Shown piece by piece: positions 32,744 to 41,326 of a stretch of 42,367 bases of DNA (the first letter of the stretch is position 1; every line of letters starts with the position of its first letter). This stretch comes from an uncultured Acidobacteriia bacterium (GTDB lineage: Bacteria > Acidobacteriota > Terriglobia > Bryobacterales > Bryobacteraceae): the NCBI GenBank assembly GCA_903900705.1, contig CAIUOG010000079.1:1-42367 (forward strand). The letters are read 5' to 3'. The notes beneath the pieces were generated by a model. The model saw only the letters and a list, made by a program, of their open reading frames with translations. It made no database searches and was not told the origin of the DNA. The translations under genes were made by a program, and so were the position numbers.

Positions 32744-34128
32744 TCAAACGAAATTTCTCACGGCGCGAACTGATCGCGTCACTGACCGGTGGCATGGGTT
32801 CGGTCGCGCTGGCGGGCATGTTCGCGGACGAAGCGCTGGCGGCTGCCGCGGCGACGACCGCGCCGGCTGCGCCGAAGTTTCCGAATTTCCCGCCGAAAGC
32901 GAAGAGCAACATCGTGCTCTTTATGCGCGGCGGTCCCTCGCAGCTGGATATGTTTGATCCGAAGCCGGCTTTGCTGAAGTATCAGGGGCAGCGACCGTCT
33001 TCAGTGGATCTGCGCACGGAGCGCACCACGGGTGGCCTGCTGCCGTCGCCGTTCGAATTTAAGCAGTACGGGCGTGGCGGGGTGCACGTATCGAGCCTGC
33101 TGCCGAATATCGCGTCGGTGATTGACGATATCTGCGTGATTAAGTCGACGTACACGTTTAATCCCACGCATACGCCGGGTTGCAGTCTGTTTCATACGGG
33201 AAACATCGCGGCCACGAGGCCCTCGATGGGTTCCTGGATCTCATACGGTCTGGGCAGCGTGAATAAGAACCTGCCGGGTTTTGTGGTGCTGAATCCGGTG
33301 CCGCAGGGCGATCTGGGACTTTCGCGTTCCGGCTTTCTGCCCGCGAAGCATCAGGGCACGCATTTCGACGACTCCGTGGTGGAGCCGGACAAGATGATCA
33401 AGTACCTTCAGAACAAAGATCTGGATAGGGAAAAACAGCGCAGGCAACTGGATCTGATTCAGTCTCTGAACCAGGAACATGAACGGTCGTTTGGTCAGGA
33501 TGAGTTCCTGGACGGGCGAATTCAGTCAATGGAAACAGCCTATGCCATGCAGTTCGAGGCGATGGACGTTTTCGATATCCGCAAGGAATCGCAGGCCACG
33601 CGGGAGATGTACGGCGATACGCATTTTGCGCATGGCTGCCTGATGGCGCGGCGGCTGGTGGAGCGGGGAGTGCGCACGGTGCATGTGTTTTATGGTCCCG
33701 GTCAGCCGTGGGATGACCATTCGAAGATCGAGAAGAACCTGAAAGAGCGCTGCCCCGATATGGACAAGGCCTGTGCGGCGCTGATCAAAGATCTCAAACA
33801 GCGCGGCTTGCTGGACGAGTGTCTGGTGACCTGGGGCGGGGAGTTCGGGCGTACGCCGGTTTCAGAAAGCGGCGATGGACGCGACCACAATCCTTATGGA
33901 TTCACGACCTGGATGGCGGGTGGCGGCGTGAAGGGCGGCATGTCCTACGGTGAGACCGATGAGTTCGGTTTCAAGGCCGTGGAGAAGAGCGTGTCCGTGC
34001 ATGACCTGCACGCGACCATGCTGAATCAGCTGGGTATTGACCACCTCAAGCTGACTTATCGGTACGCGGGCCGGGATTTCCGGCTGACCGACGTCTACGG
34101 CGAAGTGGTTCGGGATATTCTGGCGTAA
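32740..34128 (+). CDS. Tat-exported DUF1501 protein
   Basis: 462 residues. The N-terminus NFSRRELIASLTGGMGSVALAG is a twin-arginine signal. The body is DUF1501, an alkaline-phosphatase/sulfatase-like fold: SNIVLFMRGGPSQLDMFDPK, TPGCSLFHTGN, MARRLVERGVRTVHVFYG, WDDHSKIEKN, VTWGGEFGRTP and RDHNPYGFTTWMAGGGVKGG. Its conserved Asp/His/Glu residues could bind metal. It is the standard partner of PSCyt1-DUF1549-DUF1553 proteins and is translationally coupled to one here, so the two probably form a periplasmic pair. Its stop is 7 bp from the convergent galU stop. Confidence 0.93.
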   Translation: MIKRNFSRRELIASLTGGMGSVALAGMFADEALAAAAATTAPAAPKFPNFPPKAKSNIVLFMRGGPSQLDMFDPKPALLKYQGQRPSSVDLRTERTTGGLLPSPFEFKQYGRGGVHVSSLLPNIASVIDDICVIKSTYTFNPTHTPGCSLFHTGNIAATRPSMGSWISYGLGSVNKNLPGFVVLNPVPQGDLGLSRSGFLPAKHQGTHFDDSVVEPDKMIKYLQNKDLDREKQRRQLDLIQSLNQEHERSFGQDEFLDGRIQSMETAYAMQFEAMDVFDIRKESQATREMYGDTHFAHGCLMARRLVERGVRTVHVFYGPGQPWDDHSKIEKNLKERCPDMDKACAALIKDLKQRGLLDECLVTWGGEFGRTPVSESGDGRDHNPYGFTTWMAGGGVKGGMSYGETDEFGFKAVEKSVSVHDLHATMLNQLGIDHLKLTYRYAGRDFRLTDVYGEVVRDILA

Positions 34129-34135
34129 AACCCGG

Positions 34136-35023
34136 TCAGAGTACCAGGTTTTTCAGGTATTCGCGGAACGGCGCGCCGAGGTCGTGGCGCTGGAGCGCGA
34201 ATTCGACCGTGGCTTTCAGGAAGCCGAGCTTATCGCCCGCGTCATAGCGTGTTCCTTCAAACTTGAAGGCGTAAATGGGGCGGCTTCGCAGCAGGTGCCG
34301 CAGGGCATCAGTCAGCTGAATCTCGCCCCCCGCGCCAGGCTCCACCTTGCCGATGGATTCGAAGATATCGGGCGTGAGAATGTAGCGGCCAATGATGGCG
34401 AGGTTGGAGGGCGCTTCACTCTGCTTCGGCTTTTCGACAAGGTCGCGGATGCGGAAAACCTTGTTTTTCGAGCCATTGTGGGAGACCGGTTCGGCGTCAA
34501 TGCAGCCGTAAGAGGAAATCGACTCGGGCGGGACTTCCATCACGGCAAGTACCGGCGCGCCGAAGAATTCGTAGATGTCGAGCAACTGACGAATGCAGGG
34601 CGTCTCCGCCTCGATTACGTCGTCGGCGAGGACCACCGCGAACGGTTCGGGACCCACCAGTTCCTGCGCGCGAAGGACGGCGTGTCCCAGGCCGAGGGCT
34701 TCTTTCTGGCGGATGTAGGAGACGTCGATCATGTCGGACACCTGCCGGACGATTCCCAGGAGGTCTTTCTTACCCCTGGATTCGAGCAGGTGTTCGAGTT
34801 CAAAGCTCACGTCGAAGTGGTCTTCGATGGCGGATTTGCCGCGTCCGGTGACGATGATGATGTTCTGGATGCCGGAGTGCATGGCCTCCTCCACGCCGTA
34901 TTGAATGATGGGCTTGTCGACAACGGGCAGCATTTCCTTGGGCTGCGCCTTCGTGGCCGGCAGGAAGCGGGTACCCAGACCCGCGGCGGGGAAGACGGCT
35001 TTACGTACCTTGGCAGCTGGCAT
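34136..35023 (-). CDS. galU: UTP-glucose-1-phosphate uridylyltransferase
   Basis: 295 residues from the ATG at 35023, the normal GalU length; upstream codons in the same frame do not match the family. It makes UDP-glucose from UTP and glucose 1-phosphate. Diagnostic segments are VFPAAGLGTRFLPATKAQPKE (nucleotide loop), PVVDKPIIQYGVEEA, QKEALGLGHAVLRA, FAVVLADDVI, VEKPKQSEAPSNLAIIGRY and EIQLTDALRHL. It would use the product of pgm at the left end of the window. It diverges from the ferredoxin gene. Confidence 0.95.
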   Translation of the reverse strand: MPAAKVRKAVFPAAGLGTRFLPATKAQPKEMLPVVDKPIIQYGVEEAMHSGIQNIIIVTGRGKSAIEDHFDVSFELEHLLESRGKKDLLGIVRQVSDMIDVSYIRQKEALGLGHAVLRAQELVGPEPFAVVLADDVIEAETPCIRQLLDIYEFFGAPVLAVMEVPPESISSYGCIDAEPVSHNGSKNKVFRIRDLVEKPKQSEAPSNLAIIGRYILTPDIFESIGKVEPGAGGEIQLTDALRHLLRSRPIYAFKFEGTRYDAGDKLGFLKATVEFALQRHDLGAPFREYLKNLVL

Positions 35024-35134
35024 CGTTTCTATCTTCACATGAGTCTGTCCTGACGAGGGGCGGTCGGCATGGCTCGCCGCTCCGGCTTTCCCGGGCGACG
35101 GGCGGTATGGTACTTTGGAAGTTTCCCGACTTAT

Positions 35135-35395
35135 ATGGCCTACGTAATTGCGGAACCCTGCATTGGAACCAAGGACTCGGCGTGCGTTGACGCGTGCCCG
35201 GTTGACTGTATCCACCCAAAGAAAGACGACGCCCGTTTCGCGGAAGCGGAAATGCTTTACATTGATCCGGTAGAGTGCATTGACTGCGGCGCCTGCGTAC
35301 CGGTCTGCCCCGTCTCCGCGATCTTCGCGCTGGACGACCTGCCGGAGAAGTGGGCCGGCTTCACCGAGAAGAACGCAGCGTTTTTCGCCCGCTAA
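35135..35395 (+). CDS. Seven-iron ferredoxin ([3Fe-4S][4Fe-4S])
   Basis: 86 residues from the ATG at 35135, where family similarity begins (MAYVIAEPCIGTKDSACVDACP). The first cluster region CIGTKDSACVDACPVDC has the altered spacing of 7Fe ferredoxins, and the second is CIDCGACVPVCP, followed by VSAIFALDDLPEKW. It is similar to FdxA of actinobacteria. It is a small cytoplasmic electron carrier; its partner is not evident from the neighbours. A strong terminator follows 35 bp after the stop, so it is probably monocistronic. Confidence 0.9.
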   Translation: MAYVIAEPCIGTKDSACVDACPVDCIHPKKDDARFAEAEMLYIDPVECIDCGACVPVCPVSAIFALDDLPEKWAGFTEKNAAFFAR

Positions 35396-35430
35396 GTTCG
35401 TTCCTTTCCGATTATTCTTACTTCTCCGAT

Positions 35431-35481
35431 CCGCAGGGCCGCCGGTACAACTCCGGAGCACGGCCCTGCGGTTTTGTTTTT
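35431..35481 (+). terminator. Intrinsic terminator after the ferredoxin gene
   Basis: CCGCAGGGCCG (35431-35441) pairs perfectly with CGGCCCTGCGG (35461-35471); a CCGG/CCGG sub-stem can form in the loop, and TTTTGTTTTT follows. It isolates the ferredoxin gene from transketolase. Confidence 0.9.
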
Positions 35482-35598
35482 GTTCGGATTCACACCCGGC
35501 CTCAAAGAATTTCCTTGTGACGAAGCGATAAAAATTTAGATCTACTCTTCCATTTCCGGCGTCCGCAGCTAGAATAAGTGTTGTCCTTACCAACGGAG

Positions 35599-37728
35599 AT
35601 GACATTGTCCACCACCGAAAACCAAACGCTTGAGACTCTGGCGATCAATACGATCCGAATTCTGTCTGCCGATTCCGTGCAGAACGCGAATTCGGGTCAC
35701 CCCGGCATGCCCATGGGCGCTGCCGCCATGGCTTACACGCTCTGGACGAAGTTCCTGAAGCACAACCCGTCGGATCCGGCCTGGTTCGATCGTGACCGCT
35801 TTGTTCTCTCCGCCGGTCACGGTTCCATGCTGATTTACAGCCTGCTGCACCTGACGGGCTACGACCTTCCGCTTGACGAACTCAAGCGCTTCCGTCAGTG
35901 GGGCAGCAAGACCCCGGGGCACCCGGAACGCGGTCACACGCCGGGCGTGGAAGTGGCCACCGGTCCGCTGGGTCAGGGTTTCAGCAACGCGGTCGGCATG
36001 GCCATGGCGGAAGCATGGCTGGGCGCGAAGTACAACAAGCCGGGTCACACGGTTGTTGATCACTACACCTATTCCATCTGCGGCGATGGCTGCCTGATGG
36101 AAGGCATCACGCAGGAAGCGGCGTCCATTGCGGGGCACCTGAAGCTGGGCAAGCTGATCGTGCTGTATGACGACAACAACATCACGCTGGCGGGCGGCAC
36201 GCCCCTCTCTTTCACCGAAAACGTTGGAATGCGCTTTGACGCGTATGGCTGGCAGACGATCCGGGTTGCGGATGGCAATGACGTTGCCGAAATCTCAGCC
36301 GCGATTGAGAAGGCGAAGGCGGAGACCGGTCGCCCGTCCCTGCTGCTGATCAAAACCCACATCGGCTTCGGCAGCCCGAAAAAGCAGGACAGCTTCAACT
36401 CGCACGGCAACCCGCTTGGCGAGGACGAATTGCTGGCCACGAAGGCTGCGCTCGGCTGGCCTTCGACCGAGAAGTTTTTCCTGCCGGAAGATGCGCTGGC
36501 GGTTTTCCGCGCGGCTATCGGCCAGGGCGCGGCGTCGCAGTCGGAATGGCGTGCGCGGGTGGATGCTTACAAGGCCGCGTTCCCGGTGGAAGGCGCTGAA
36601 TTCGAGCAGATCATGTCCGGCGCGCTGCCGGAAGACTGGGCCGCGGACCTCCCGAAATGGACGCCCGCCGATAAGCCGATCGCCACACGCGTGGCGGGCG
36701 GTGAAGCGCTCAACGGGCTGGCGAAGCGGATTCCCAATATCGTGGGCGGATCTGCCGATCTCAACCCCTCCACCAACACGGCTCTCAAGGGCATGGGCGA
36801 TTTCCAGCCGGAAGGTCAGGGCGGACCCGGCGCGATGGGCGCGGTGGGCGGCGTTTGGAGCTACGCTGGACGGAACATGGCCTTCGGTGTGCGCGAGCAC
36901 GCCATGGGCGCCGCGGTGAACGGTATGGCCGCGCATGGCGGCGTGCTGCCGTTCAGCGCGACGTTCTTCGTGTTCTCCGATTACATGAAGCCCTCGGTTC
37001 GCCTGGGCGCGCTCATGCAGATCAAGGTCTTCTACGTTTTCACGCATGACAGCATCGGCGTGGGCGAAGACGGACCGACGCATGAACCGATTGAACAACT
37101 GGCCGGCGTCCGGTCCATCCCGGGTCTGACGGTTCTTCGTCCGGCGGATGCGAATGAAACCGCTGCGGCGTGGTCGTTTGCCGTGCAGCACAGCGGCCCG
37201 ACGCTTTTCGTCCTCAGCCGTCAGAACGTGCCGCATCTGGATCGCTCCAACTCGGTCGGCGATCTTACGAAGGGCGCGTACATCCTGTCCGAAGCCGAGG
37301 GCGGCAATCCGGATGTGATTCTCATCGGCACGGGCACGGAAGTGGCTCTCTGCGTGAAGGCGCAGGAGAAGCTGGCGGGCTATGGCGTGAAGGCCCGCGT
37401 GGTCAGCATGCCGGGCATGAGCCTGTTCGAGCAGCAGGATGCGGCGTATCGCGAAAGCGTGCTGCCGAAGGCGGTGAAGAACCGGGTCACCGTGGAAGCG
37501 GCTTCCACGTTTGGCTGGGATCGCTGGGCGGGCGACGGCGGCGTAACCATCGGCATCGATCACTACGGCGCTTCGGCTCCGGGCGATGTGCTGATGAAGA
37601 ACTTCGGCTTTACCGTGGGCGCTGTGGCCGGTGCGGCGCTGCGCATGATGGGTAAGGAAGAAGAAGCGAAGAAGGAAGAGGGCTCGGGTGAGACGGCGTT
37701 CACCGGTCCCACCCTGCACCACGCGTAA
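35599..37728 (+). CDS. tkt: Transketolase
   Basis: About 709 residues. It transfers two-carbon units between sugar phosphates in the pentose phosphate pathway using thiamine diphosphate. Visible features are [47 protein letters not shown], the ThDP motif [10 protein letters not shown]...[18 protein letters not shown], the catalytic Glu in [10 protein letters not shown], and [16 protein letters not shown]. Start choice: GGAG touches the ATG at 35599 but lies 6 nt before a TTG at 35605, so TTG may be the true start. A Lys/Glu-rich stretch precedes the C-terminus. Its local composition is less G-rich than neighbouring genes, perhaps because of codon selection for high expression. Confidence 0.95.
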   Translation: MTLSTTENQTLETLAINTIRILSADSVQNANSGHPGMPMGAAAMAYTLWTKFLKHNPSDPAWFDRDRFVLSAGHGSMLIYSLLHLTGYDLPLDELKRFRQWGSKTPGHPERGHTPGVEVATGPLGQGFSNAVGMAMAEAWLGAKYNKPGHTVVDHYTYSICGDGCLMEGITQEAASIAGHLKLGKLIVLYDDNNITLAGGTPLSFTENVGMRFDAYGWQTIRVADGNDVAEISAAIEKAKAETGRPSLLLIKTHIGFGSPKKQDSFNSHGNPLGEDELLATKAALGWPSTEKFFLPEDALAVFRAAIGQGAASQSEWRARVDAYKAAFPVEGAEFEQIMSGALPEDWAADLPKWTPADKPIATRVAGGEALNGLAKRIPNIVGGSADLNPSTNTALKGMGDFQPEGQGGPGAMGAVGGVWSYAGRNMAFGVREHAMGAAVNGMAAHGGVLPFSATFFVFSDYMKPSVRLGALMQIKVFYVFTHDSIGVGEDGPTHEPIEQLAGVRSIPGLTVLRPADANETAAAWSFAVQHSGPTLFVLSRQNVPHLDRSNSVGDLTKGAYILSEAEGGNPDVILIGTGTEVALCVKAQEKLAGYGVKARVVSMPGMSLFEQQDAAYRESVLPKAVKNRVTVEAASTFGWDRWAGDGGVTIGIDHYGASAPGDVLMKNFGFTVGAVAGAALRMMGKEEEAKKEEGSGETAFTGPTLHHA

Positions 37729-37744
37729 GTTGTTTACTTAAACA

Positions 37745-37799
37745 GGGCGAGGCCGATGGCCTCCGCTATTGAAACAGGGCGAGGCCAATGGCCTCGCCC
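37745..37799. repeat. Duplicated 3' gene end forming two inverted repeats
   Basis: The last bases of the SGNH gene (minus strand GAGGCCATTGGCCTCGCCC then TGTTTCAATAG) are repeated 32 bp further on as GAGGCCATCGGCCTCGCCC then TGTTTAAGTAA. The copies encode EAIGLALFQ-stop and, in another frame, EAIGLALFK-stop. The inner copy is an 11-bp perfect inverted repeat (GGGCGAGGCCA at 37777-37787, TGGCCTCGCCC at 37789-37799); the outer copy has a shorter one (37749-37763). It sits between convergent genes and could serve as a hairpin, though no T-run is present. Confidence 0.8.
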
Positions 37800-38977
37800 A
37801 TAGCCTTGTAGCCCGCGTCGCTGGGGTGGAGTTGATCGCCACTGTCGAACGCGGGCTTTACTTTGTTCGGATTCGCCGGGTCGCGCACGGCTTTGTCGAA
37901 GTCGACAATACCGTCGAAGGCTTTGCCGGTGCGGATCCATTCATTCACCGCCTCCCGCACCTTTGCCTTTTCCGGCGTCCAGTAACCCCTCTTGATATTT
38001 GCTTCCCCTTCGAACGGTGTAATGGTGCAGCCAATCACTTGGATGCCCTTTTCATGCGCCCGTTCGATCATCTGCTTCTGCGCGGCGATCAGATCTTCAG
38101 CGGTGACGGCTTCCGACGCCGGAGCCGAGGAACCGGCGTGGCCGATGTCATTTATGCCTTCCAGAATGATGAGGTACTTCACTCCGGGTTGCGCGAGCAC
38201 GTCCTGATCGAAACGGGCGAGCGCATTGATGCCGTACTGGGGGCGTTTGGATGCCGCACCTTCATGCAGAATGCGGTTTCCGCCAATGCCCATATCGACG
38301 ACGGAGAGCTTTGAGCCCGCTTTACGCAGGCGCGCGGAGAGCGTATCGGGCCAGCGGTGATTGGCATCGACGGTGGAGCGAGCACCGTCCGTGATGGAAT
38401 CGCCAAAGGCCACAATGGACCCGGCCGCGGCGGGAGCGAGGACGTCAACGCCGGTCAGGAAGGCCCAGGAGGTGAACGTTTTGGGGTCGGTGAGATTGGC
38501 GGCCCCGGTCGCATCGCCGGACGCGATGTAGGAGGTTTGCTGGGCGGCGGAGTGGAAGCCGGCGCCGAGTGCGTCCTTTGGCACGTAAAGGCTGATGGCG
38601 AGGTCGCTGGCTGCCGGGACGGTGAGCCTGACGGGGTCGCTGAGGATGACGGCGCCGGCGGGGATCTCCACCCGGGGTCTGCCACCGAAGGTGAGCGAAT
38701 GATCGGAGCCCGCCGTGATGGCCGCGCCAGAACTGCGGAGAGCCACGTGGGCAGCGCCGATCTCCACCGGCTCCGGGCCGAAGGCGTTGGATAAGCGAAC
38801 CCGAATGGTGTCGCCGCCAAGGCTGGTGTGGACGATTTCGCGGATCGTCTGGTTATTGAAGCGCATTTCCGGCGCGGCCTGGGCGGCGGGCGCTGTCGCC
38901 CACGTGCCGACCCAATGGGTCTGAGCGTCAAGCGTACCGGCGCAGAACAGAGCGGTCAGGAGAAGGACGGTTTTCAT
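37766..38977 (-). CDS. Secreted SGNH/GDSL-family esterase
   Basis: 403 residues from the ATG at 38977, with GAGG upstream and a signal peptide MKTVLLLTALFCAGTLDA. An N-terminal beta domain (HWVGTWATAPAAQ ... IREIVHTSLGGDTIRVRLSNAFG) precedes the hydrolase. SGNH blocks are present: FGDSITDG (Ser), IGGNRIL (Gly), EGINDIGH (Asn) and DQLHPSDAGY (Asp/His). It probably deacetylates or de-esterifies plant or microbial polysaccharides outside the cell. Last gene of the ThDP enzyme > SDR > SGNH minus-strand run (25 bp after the SDR stop). Its 3' end is duplicated downstream. Confidence 0.9.
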   Translation of the reverse strand: MKTVLLLTALFCAGTLDAQTHWVGTWATAPAAQAAPEMRFNNQTIREIVHTSLGGDTIRVRLSNAFGPEPVEIGAAHVALRSSGAAITAGSDHSLTFGGRPRVEIPAGAVILSDPVRLTVPAASDLAISLYVPKDALGAGFHSAAQQTSYIASGDATGAANLTDPKTFTSWAFLTGVDVLAPAAAGSIVAFGDSITDGARSTVDANHRWPDTLSARLRKAGSKLSVVDMGIGGNRILHEGAASKRPQYGINALARFDQDVLAQPGVKYLIILEGINDIGHAGSSAPASEAVTAEDLIAAQKQMIERAHEKGIQVIGCTITPFEGEANIKRGYWTPEKAKVREAVNEWIRTGKAFDGIVDFDKAVRDPANPNKVKPAFDSGDQLHPSDAGYKAMGEAIGLALFQ

Positions 38978-39002
38978 AGGAAGCCTCGTGGGAGTGCGGT
39001 GA

Positions 39003-39743
39003 TTAGAGCGAATTGAGCAGGTAGCCGCCGTCAATGGTCAGGGTCTGGCCGGTCATGTACGAAGCGCCGTCGCCGGCGAGCAGCAGCGCGGCTTCCGCGA
39101 TCTCCTCCGGCTGGCCCAGATGACGCAGCGGCTGGCGTTCAATCTGCGCGTTGCGGCGGACGTCGTCTTTCCAGTAATACTCGCTGAGTTTGGTCTGGAT
39201 GAGGCCGGGCGCGATGGCGTTGACGCGCACGCCTTTTGGCCCGAGTTCGAGCGCGTAGGACTGTGTCATCATGATGAGCGCCGCCTTGGTCATGCTGTAG
39301 AGCATGCCGTGGAACTGCGGGCGCCGGCCGGAGATGGAGGCGATATTGATGATGGACCCGGAACCACGCTCACACATGCCCGGCGCGAAGGCGTTCATCA
39401 GGCGGAAGGCGCTCTTCAGATTGATCTCGATCATCTTGTCGAACCGGGCATCGTCCATTTCGAGGCAGGGCCCCTGCGCGACGTTGGTGCCGGCGTTATT
39501 AACGAGGATGTCGACGGGGCCTGAGAATTCCACCAGACGGCGGATGTCATCCGGCCGCCCCACGTGGCAGGCGAAGGGCCTCGCGGCGGGGCCGAGTTGT
39601 TGCGCAACGGCGTCCAGCGTTTCCTGCGTGCGGCCGCACAGGACAACCTGCGCGCCTTCCCGAATGAAGGTTTCGGCGATGGCGAGACCGATGCCCCGGC
39701 TGGCCCCGGTGACAATGGCGGTTCTGTTCTGGAGTTGGCTCAA
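39003..39743 (-). CDS. Short-chain dehydrogenase/reductase
   Basis: 246 residues, TTG start. It has a classical SDR fold with the nucleotide loop VTGASRGIGLAIAE, NNAGTN, catalytic Ser in INIASISG, Tyr/Lys in YSMTKAAL, and PGLIQTKL. The C-terminal PEEIAEAALLLAGDGASYMTGQTLTIDGGY is standard. The Arg in the loop and LCGRTQETLD suggest NADP preference (inference). It resembles 3-oxoacyl-ACP reductase/gluconate dehydrogenase types; the substrate is not determined. It lies 18 bp after the ThDP enzyme gene in the same direction. Confidence 0.9.
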   Translation of the reverse strand: MSQLQNRTAIVTGASRGIGLAIAETFIREGAQVVLCGRTQETLDAVAQQLGPAARPFACHVGRPDDIRRLVEFSGPVDILVNNAGTNVAQGPCLEMDDARFDKMIEINLKSAFRLMNAFAPGMCERGSGSIINIASISGRRPQFHGMLYSMTKAALIMMTQSYALELGPKGVRVNAIAPGLIQTKLSEYYWKDDVRRNAQIERQPLRHLGQPEEIAEAALLLAGDGASYMTGQTLTIDGGYLLNSL

Positions 39744-39761
39744 AACGGATAGTCCTGGAGC

Positions 39762-41291
39762 TTATGCTATTACAGCTTCGATGAGGCGGGGGCCGCGATG
39801 CGCGACGGCGTCGCGGAACTGGTCGGTGAACTGGCGCGCGGTGGTGGCGCGTGAGGCGGCGACTCCCATGGATTCGGCGAGCTTCAGAAAGTCGAGGACC
39901 GGGCGGCTGATGTCGATCATGTTGTTCGAGGAAGGGCCGAAGCCTTTCGCGCCGGTGCGCCGCATCTCGATATCGAGGATCCGGTAGCGGCGGTTCGCGA
40001 GGATGATGACGGTGATGTCCAGGTTTTCCCGCGCCATGGTCCACAGCGCCTGGAGGGTGTACATGGCGCTGCCGTCGGCTTCGAGGGACACGACTTTGCG
40101 GTCCGGGCAGGCGATGGCCGCGCCGACGGCCACGGGCAGACCCTGGCCTATGGAGCCTCCTGTTACCGGCATGAATTCGTGGGGCGCGGCGCTGGCCAGG
40201 TGGCCCAGGACCTTACCTGCCGAAGACACCATTTCATCGGCGATGAGAGCGTGTTCCGGCAGCAGAGCGGCGACGGACAGACCGATGAAGTCGAGCGTCA
40301 GGGCTTCGTTGGCAGTGGGGGCTTCCGGCGCGGCGACAGACGGGAGTTTGGCGGGCGGCAGACCGTCTGCCAGAGCGAGCAGGGCGGCGGCGCCATCCTC
40401 GGCGCGCGTGGCGAGCGTATGTTCCACGCAGTTGTCCGGCGTCATGTAGCTTGGAATGCCGGGATAGGCGAAGAAGCTGACGGGGCGCTCGGCTTCCACG
40501 AGCAGAAGGTTCCTGACGTCGGCAAGAAACGGCAGCGCGCCCTCGGGAAAATAAGGGACCTGCGGGGCGGGGAAGGTGGTCCGTCCGGCGGAAAGTTTCC
40601 CCACGTTCCGGGCAGTGATGACGCGCGCGCCGGTGGCGGCGGCGATGCGTCCCGCGGCTTCGAGGGCGCGGAAGTTCACGGCTGTGCCGCCGAGCAGAAT
40701 CGCGGTCCCCGGTTGGCGCAGCAGGGGCGCGAGATGCGAGACCTCCGGCACGGGGCGCACGGGGGGCTGGATGGCCGCGCCCAGTACCGTGGTTTCGCTC
40801 CAGGAGAAGTCGGCCGGCACGATCAGCATGGCGACCTGGCCGGGAGGCCCCCAGGCGGACAGGATGGTCGCGCTTGCGGCGGGGCCCACGTCATCCGCGC
40901 TGGTGGCGGTCCGGACGGCGTTTGAAACGCTCCGCGCGAAGGTCTGAATGTCGCTGGTCAGCGGGGCGTCCACCCGCAGATGAGCGGTGGCATGTTCGCC
41001 CACGATACTGACGATGGGCGACCGCGCCTTCCGGGCGTTATGGAAGTTGGCGAGGCCGTTGCCCAGGCCCGGGCCGAGATGCAGCAGCGTGGAGGCGGGG
41101 CGGCCCAGCGCTCTCGCATAGCCGTCAGCCGCGCCGGAGCAGACTCCTTCGAACAGGCAGAGTACGCCGCGCATTTCGGGCACCCGGTCGAGAGCGGCCA
41201 CGAAGTGCATTTCCGACGTTCCTGGATTCATGAAGCAGGTGTTCACTCCACCCGCCAGCAATGTTTGTAATAAACTTTCCGCCCCGGTCAC
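39762..41291 (-). CDS. Thiamine diphosphate-dependent enzyme of the acetolactate synthase/benzoylformate decarboxylase type
   Basis: 509 residues, GTG start. The three ThDP-enzyme domains are present: the PYR domain with catalytic Glu48 in LFEGVCSGAADGYAR, a central domain (TAILLGGTAVNFRALEAAGRIA), and the PP domain with EADGSAMYTLQALWT ... IILANRRYRIL. The ThDP motif begins Ala-Asp-Gly-Ser rather than Gly-Asp-Gly-Ser. It is shorter than true acetolactate synthase (about 570) and has no small-subunit gene beside it, so it is probably a 2-oxoacid decarboxylase or ligase of unknown substrate. It forms an operon with the SDR, which could reduce its aldehyde or ketone product (inference). Confidence 0.85.
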   Translation of the reverse strand: MTGAESLLQTLLAGGVNTCFMNPGTSEMHFVAALDRVPEMRGVLCLFEGVCSGAADGYARALGRPASTLLHLGPGLGNGLANFHNARKARSPIVSIVGEHATAHLRVDAPLTSDIQTFARSVSNAVRTATSADDVGPAASATILSAWGPPGQVAMLIVPADFSWSETTVLGAAIQPPVRPVPEVSHLAPLLRQPGTAILLGGTAVNFRALEAAGRIAAATGARVITARNVGKLSAGRTTFPAPQVPYFPEGALPFLADVRNLLLVEAERPVSFFAYPGIPSYMTPDNCVEHTLATRAEDGAAALLALADGLPPAKLPSVAAPEAPTANEALTLDFIGLSVAALLPEHALIADEMVSSAGKVLGHLASAAPHEFMPVTGGSIGQGLPVAVGAAIACPDRKVVSLEADGSAMYTLQALWTMARENLDITVIILANRRYRILDIEMRRTGAKGFGPSSNNMIDISRPVLDFLKLAESMGVAASRATTARQFTDQFRDAVAHRGPRLIEAVIA

Positions 41292-41326
41292 TTTCGAAAG
41301 CTTACTATGGCACTTGAGGCCTTTCT

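Noticed and set aside
35515-35542. TTGTGA ... TAGATC as a transketolase promoter
   Set aside because: The -10 matches only 3/6 and the region is generally AT rich; too weak to list.
34136-35605. The long version of galU starting near 35605
   Set aside because: Codons upstream of 35023 run antisense through the ferredoxin gene and do not resemble the family; the normal GalU length starts at 35023.
39762-41291. Calling this gene ilvB (acetolactate synthase)
   Set aside because: Too short, no small subunit, altered ThDP motif; only the superfamily is supportable.
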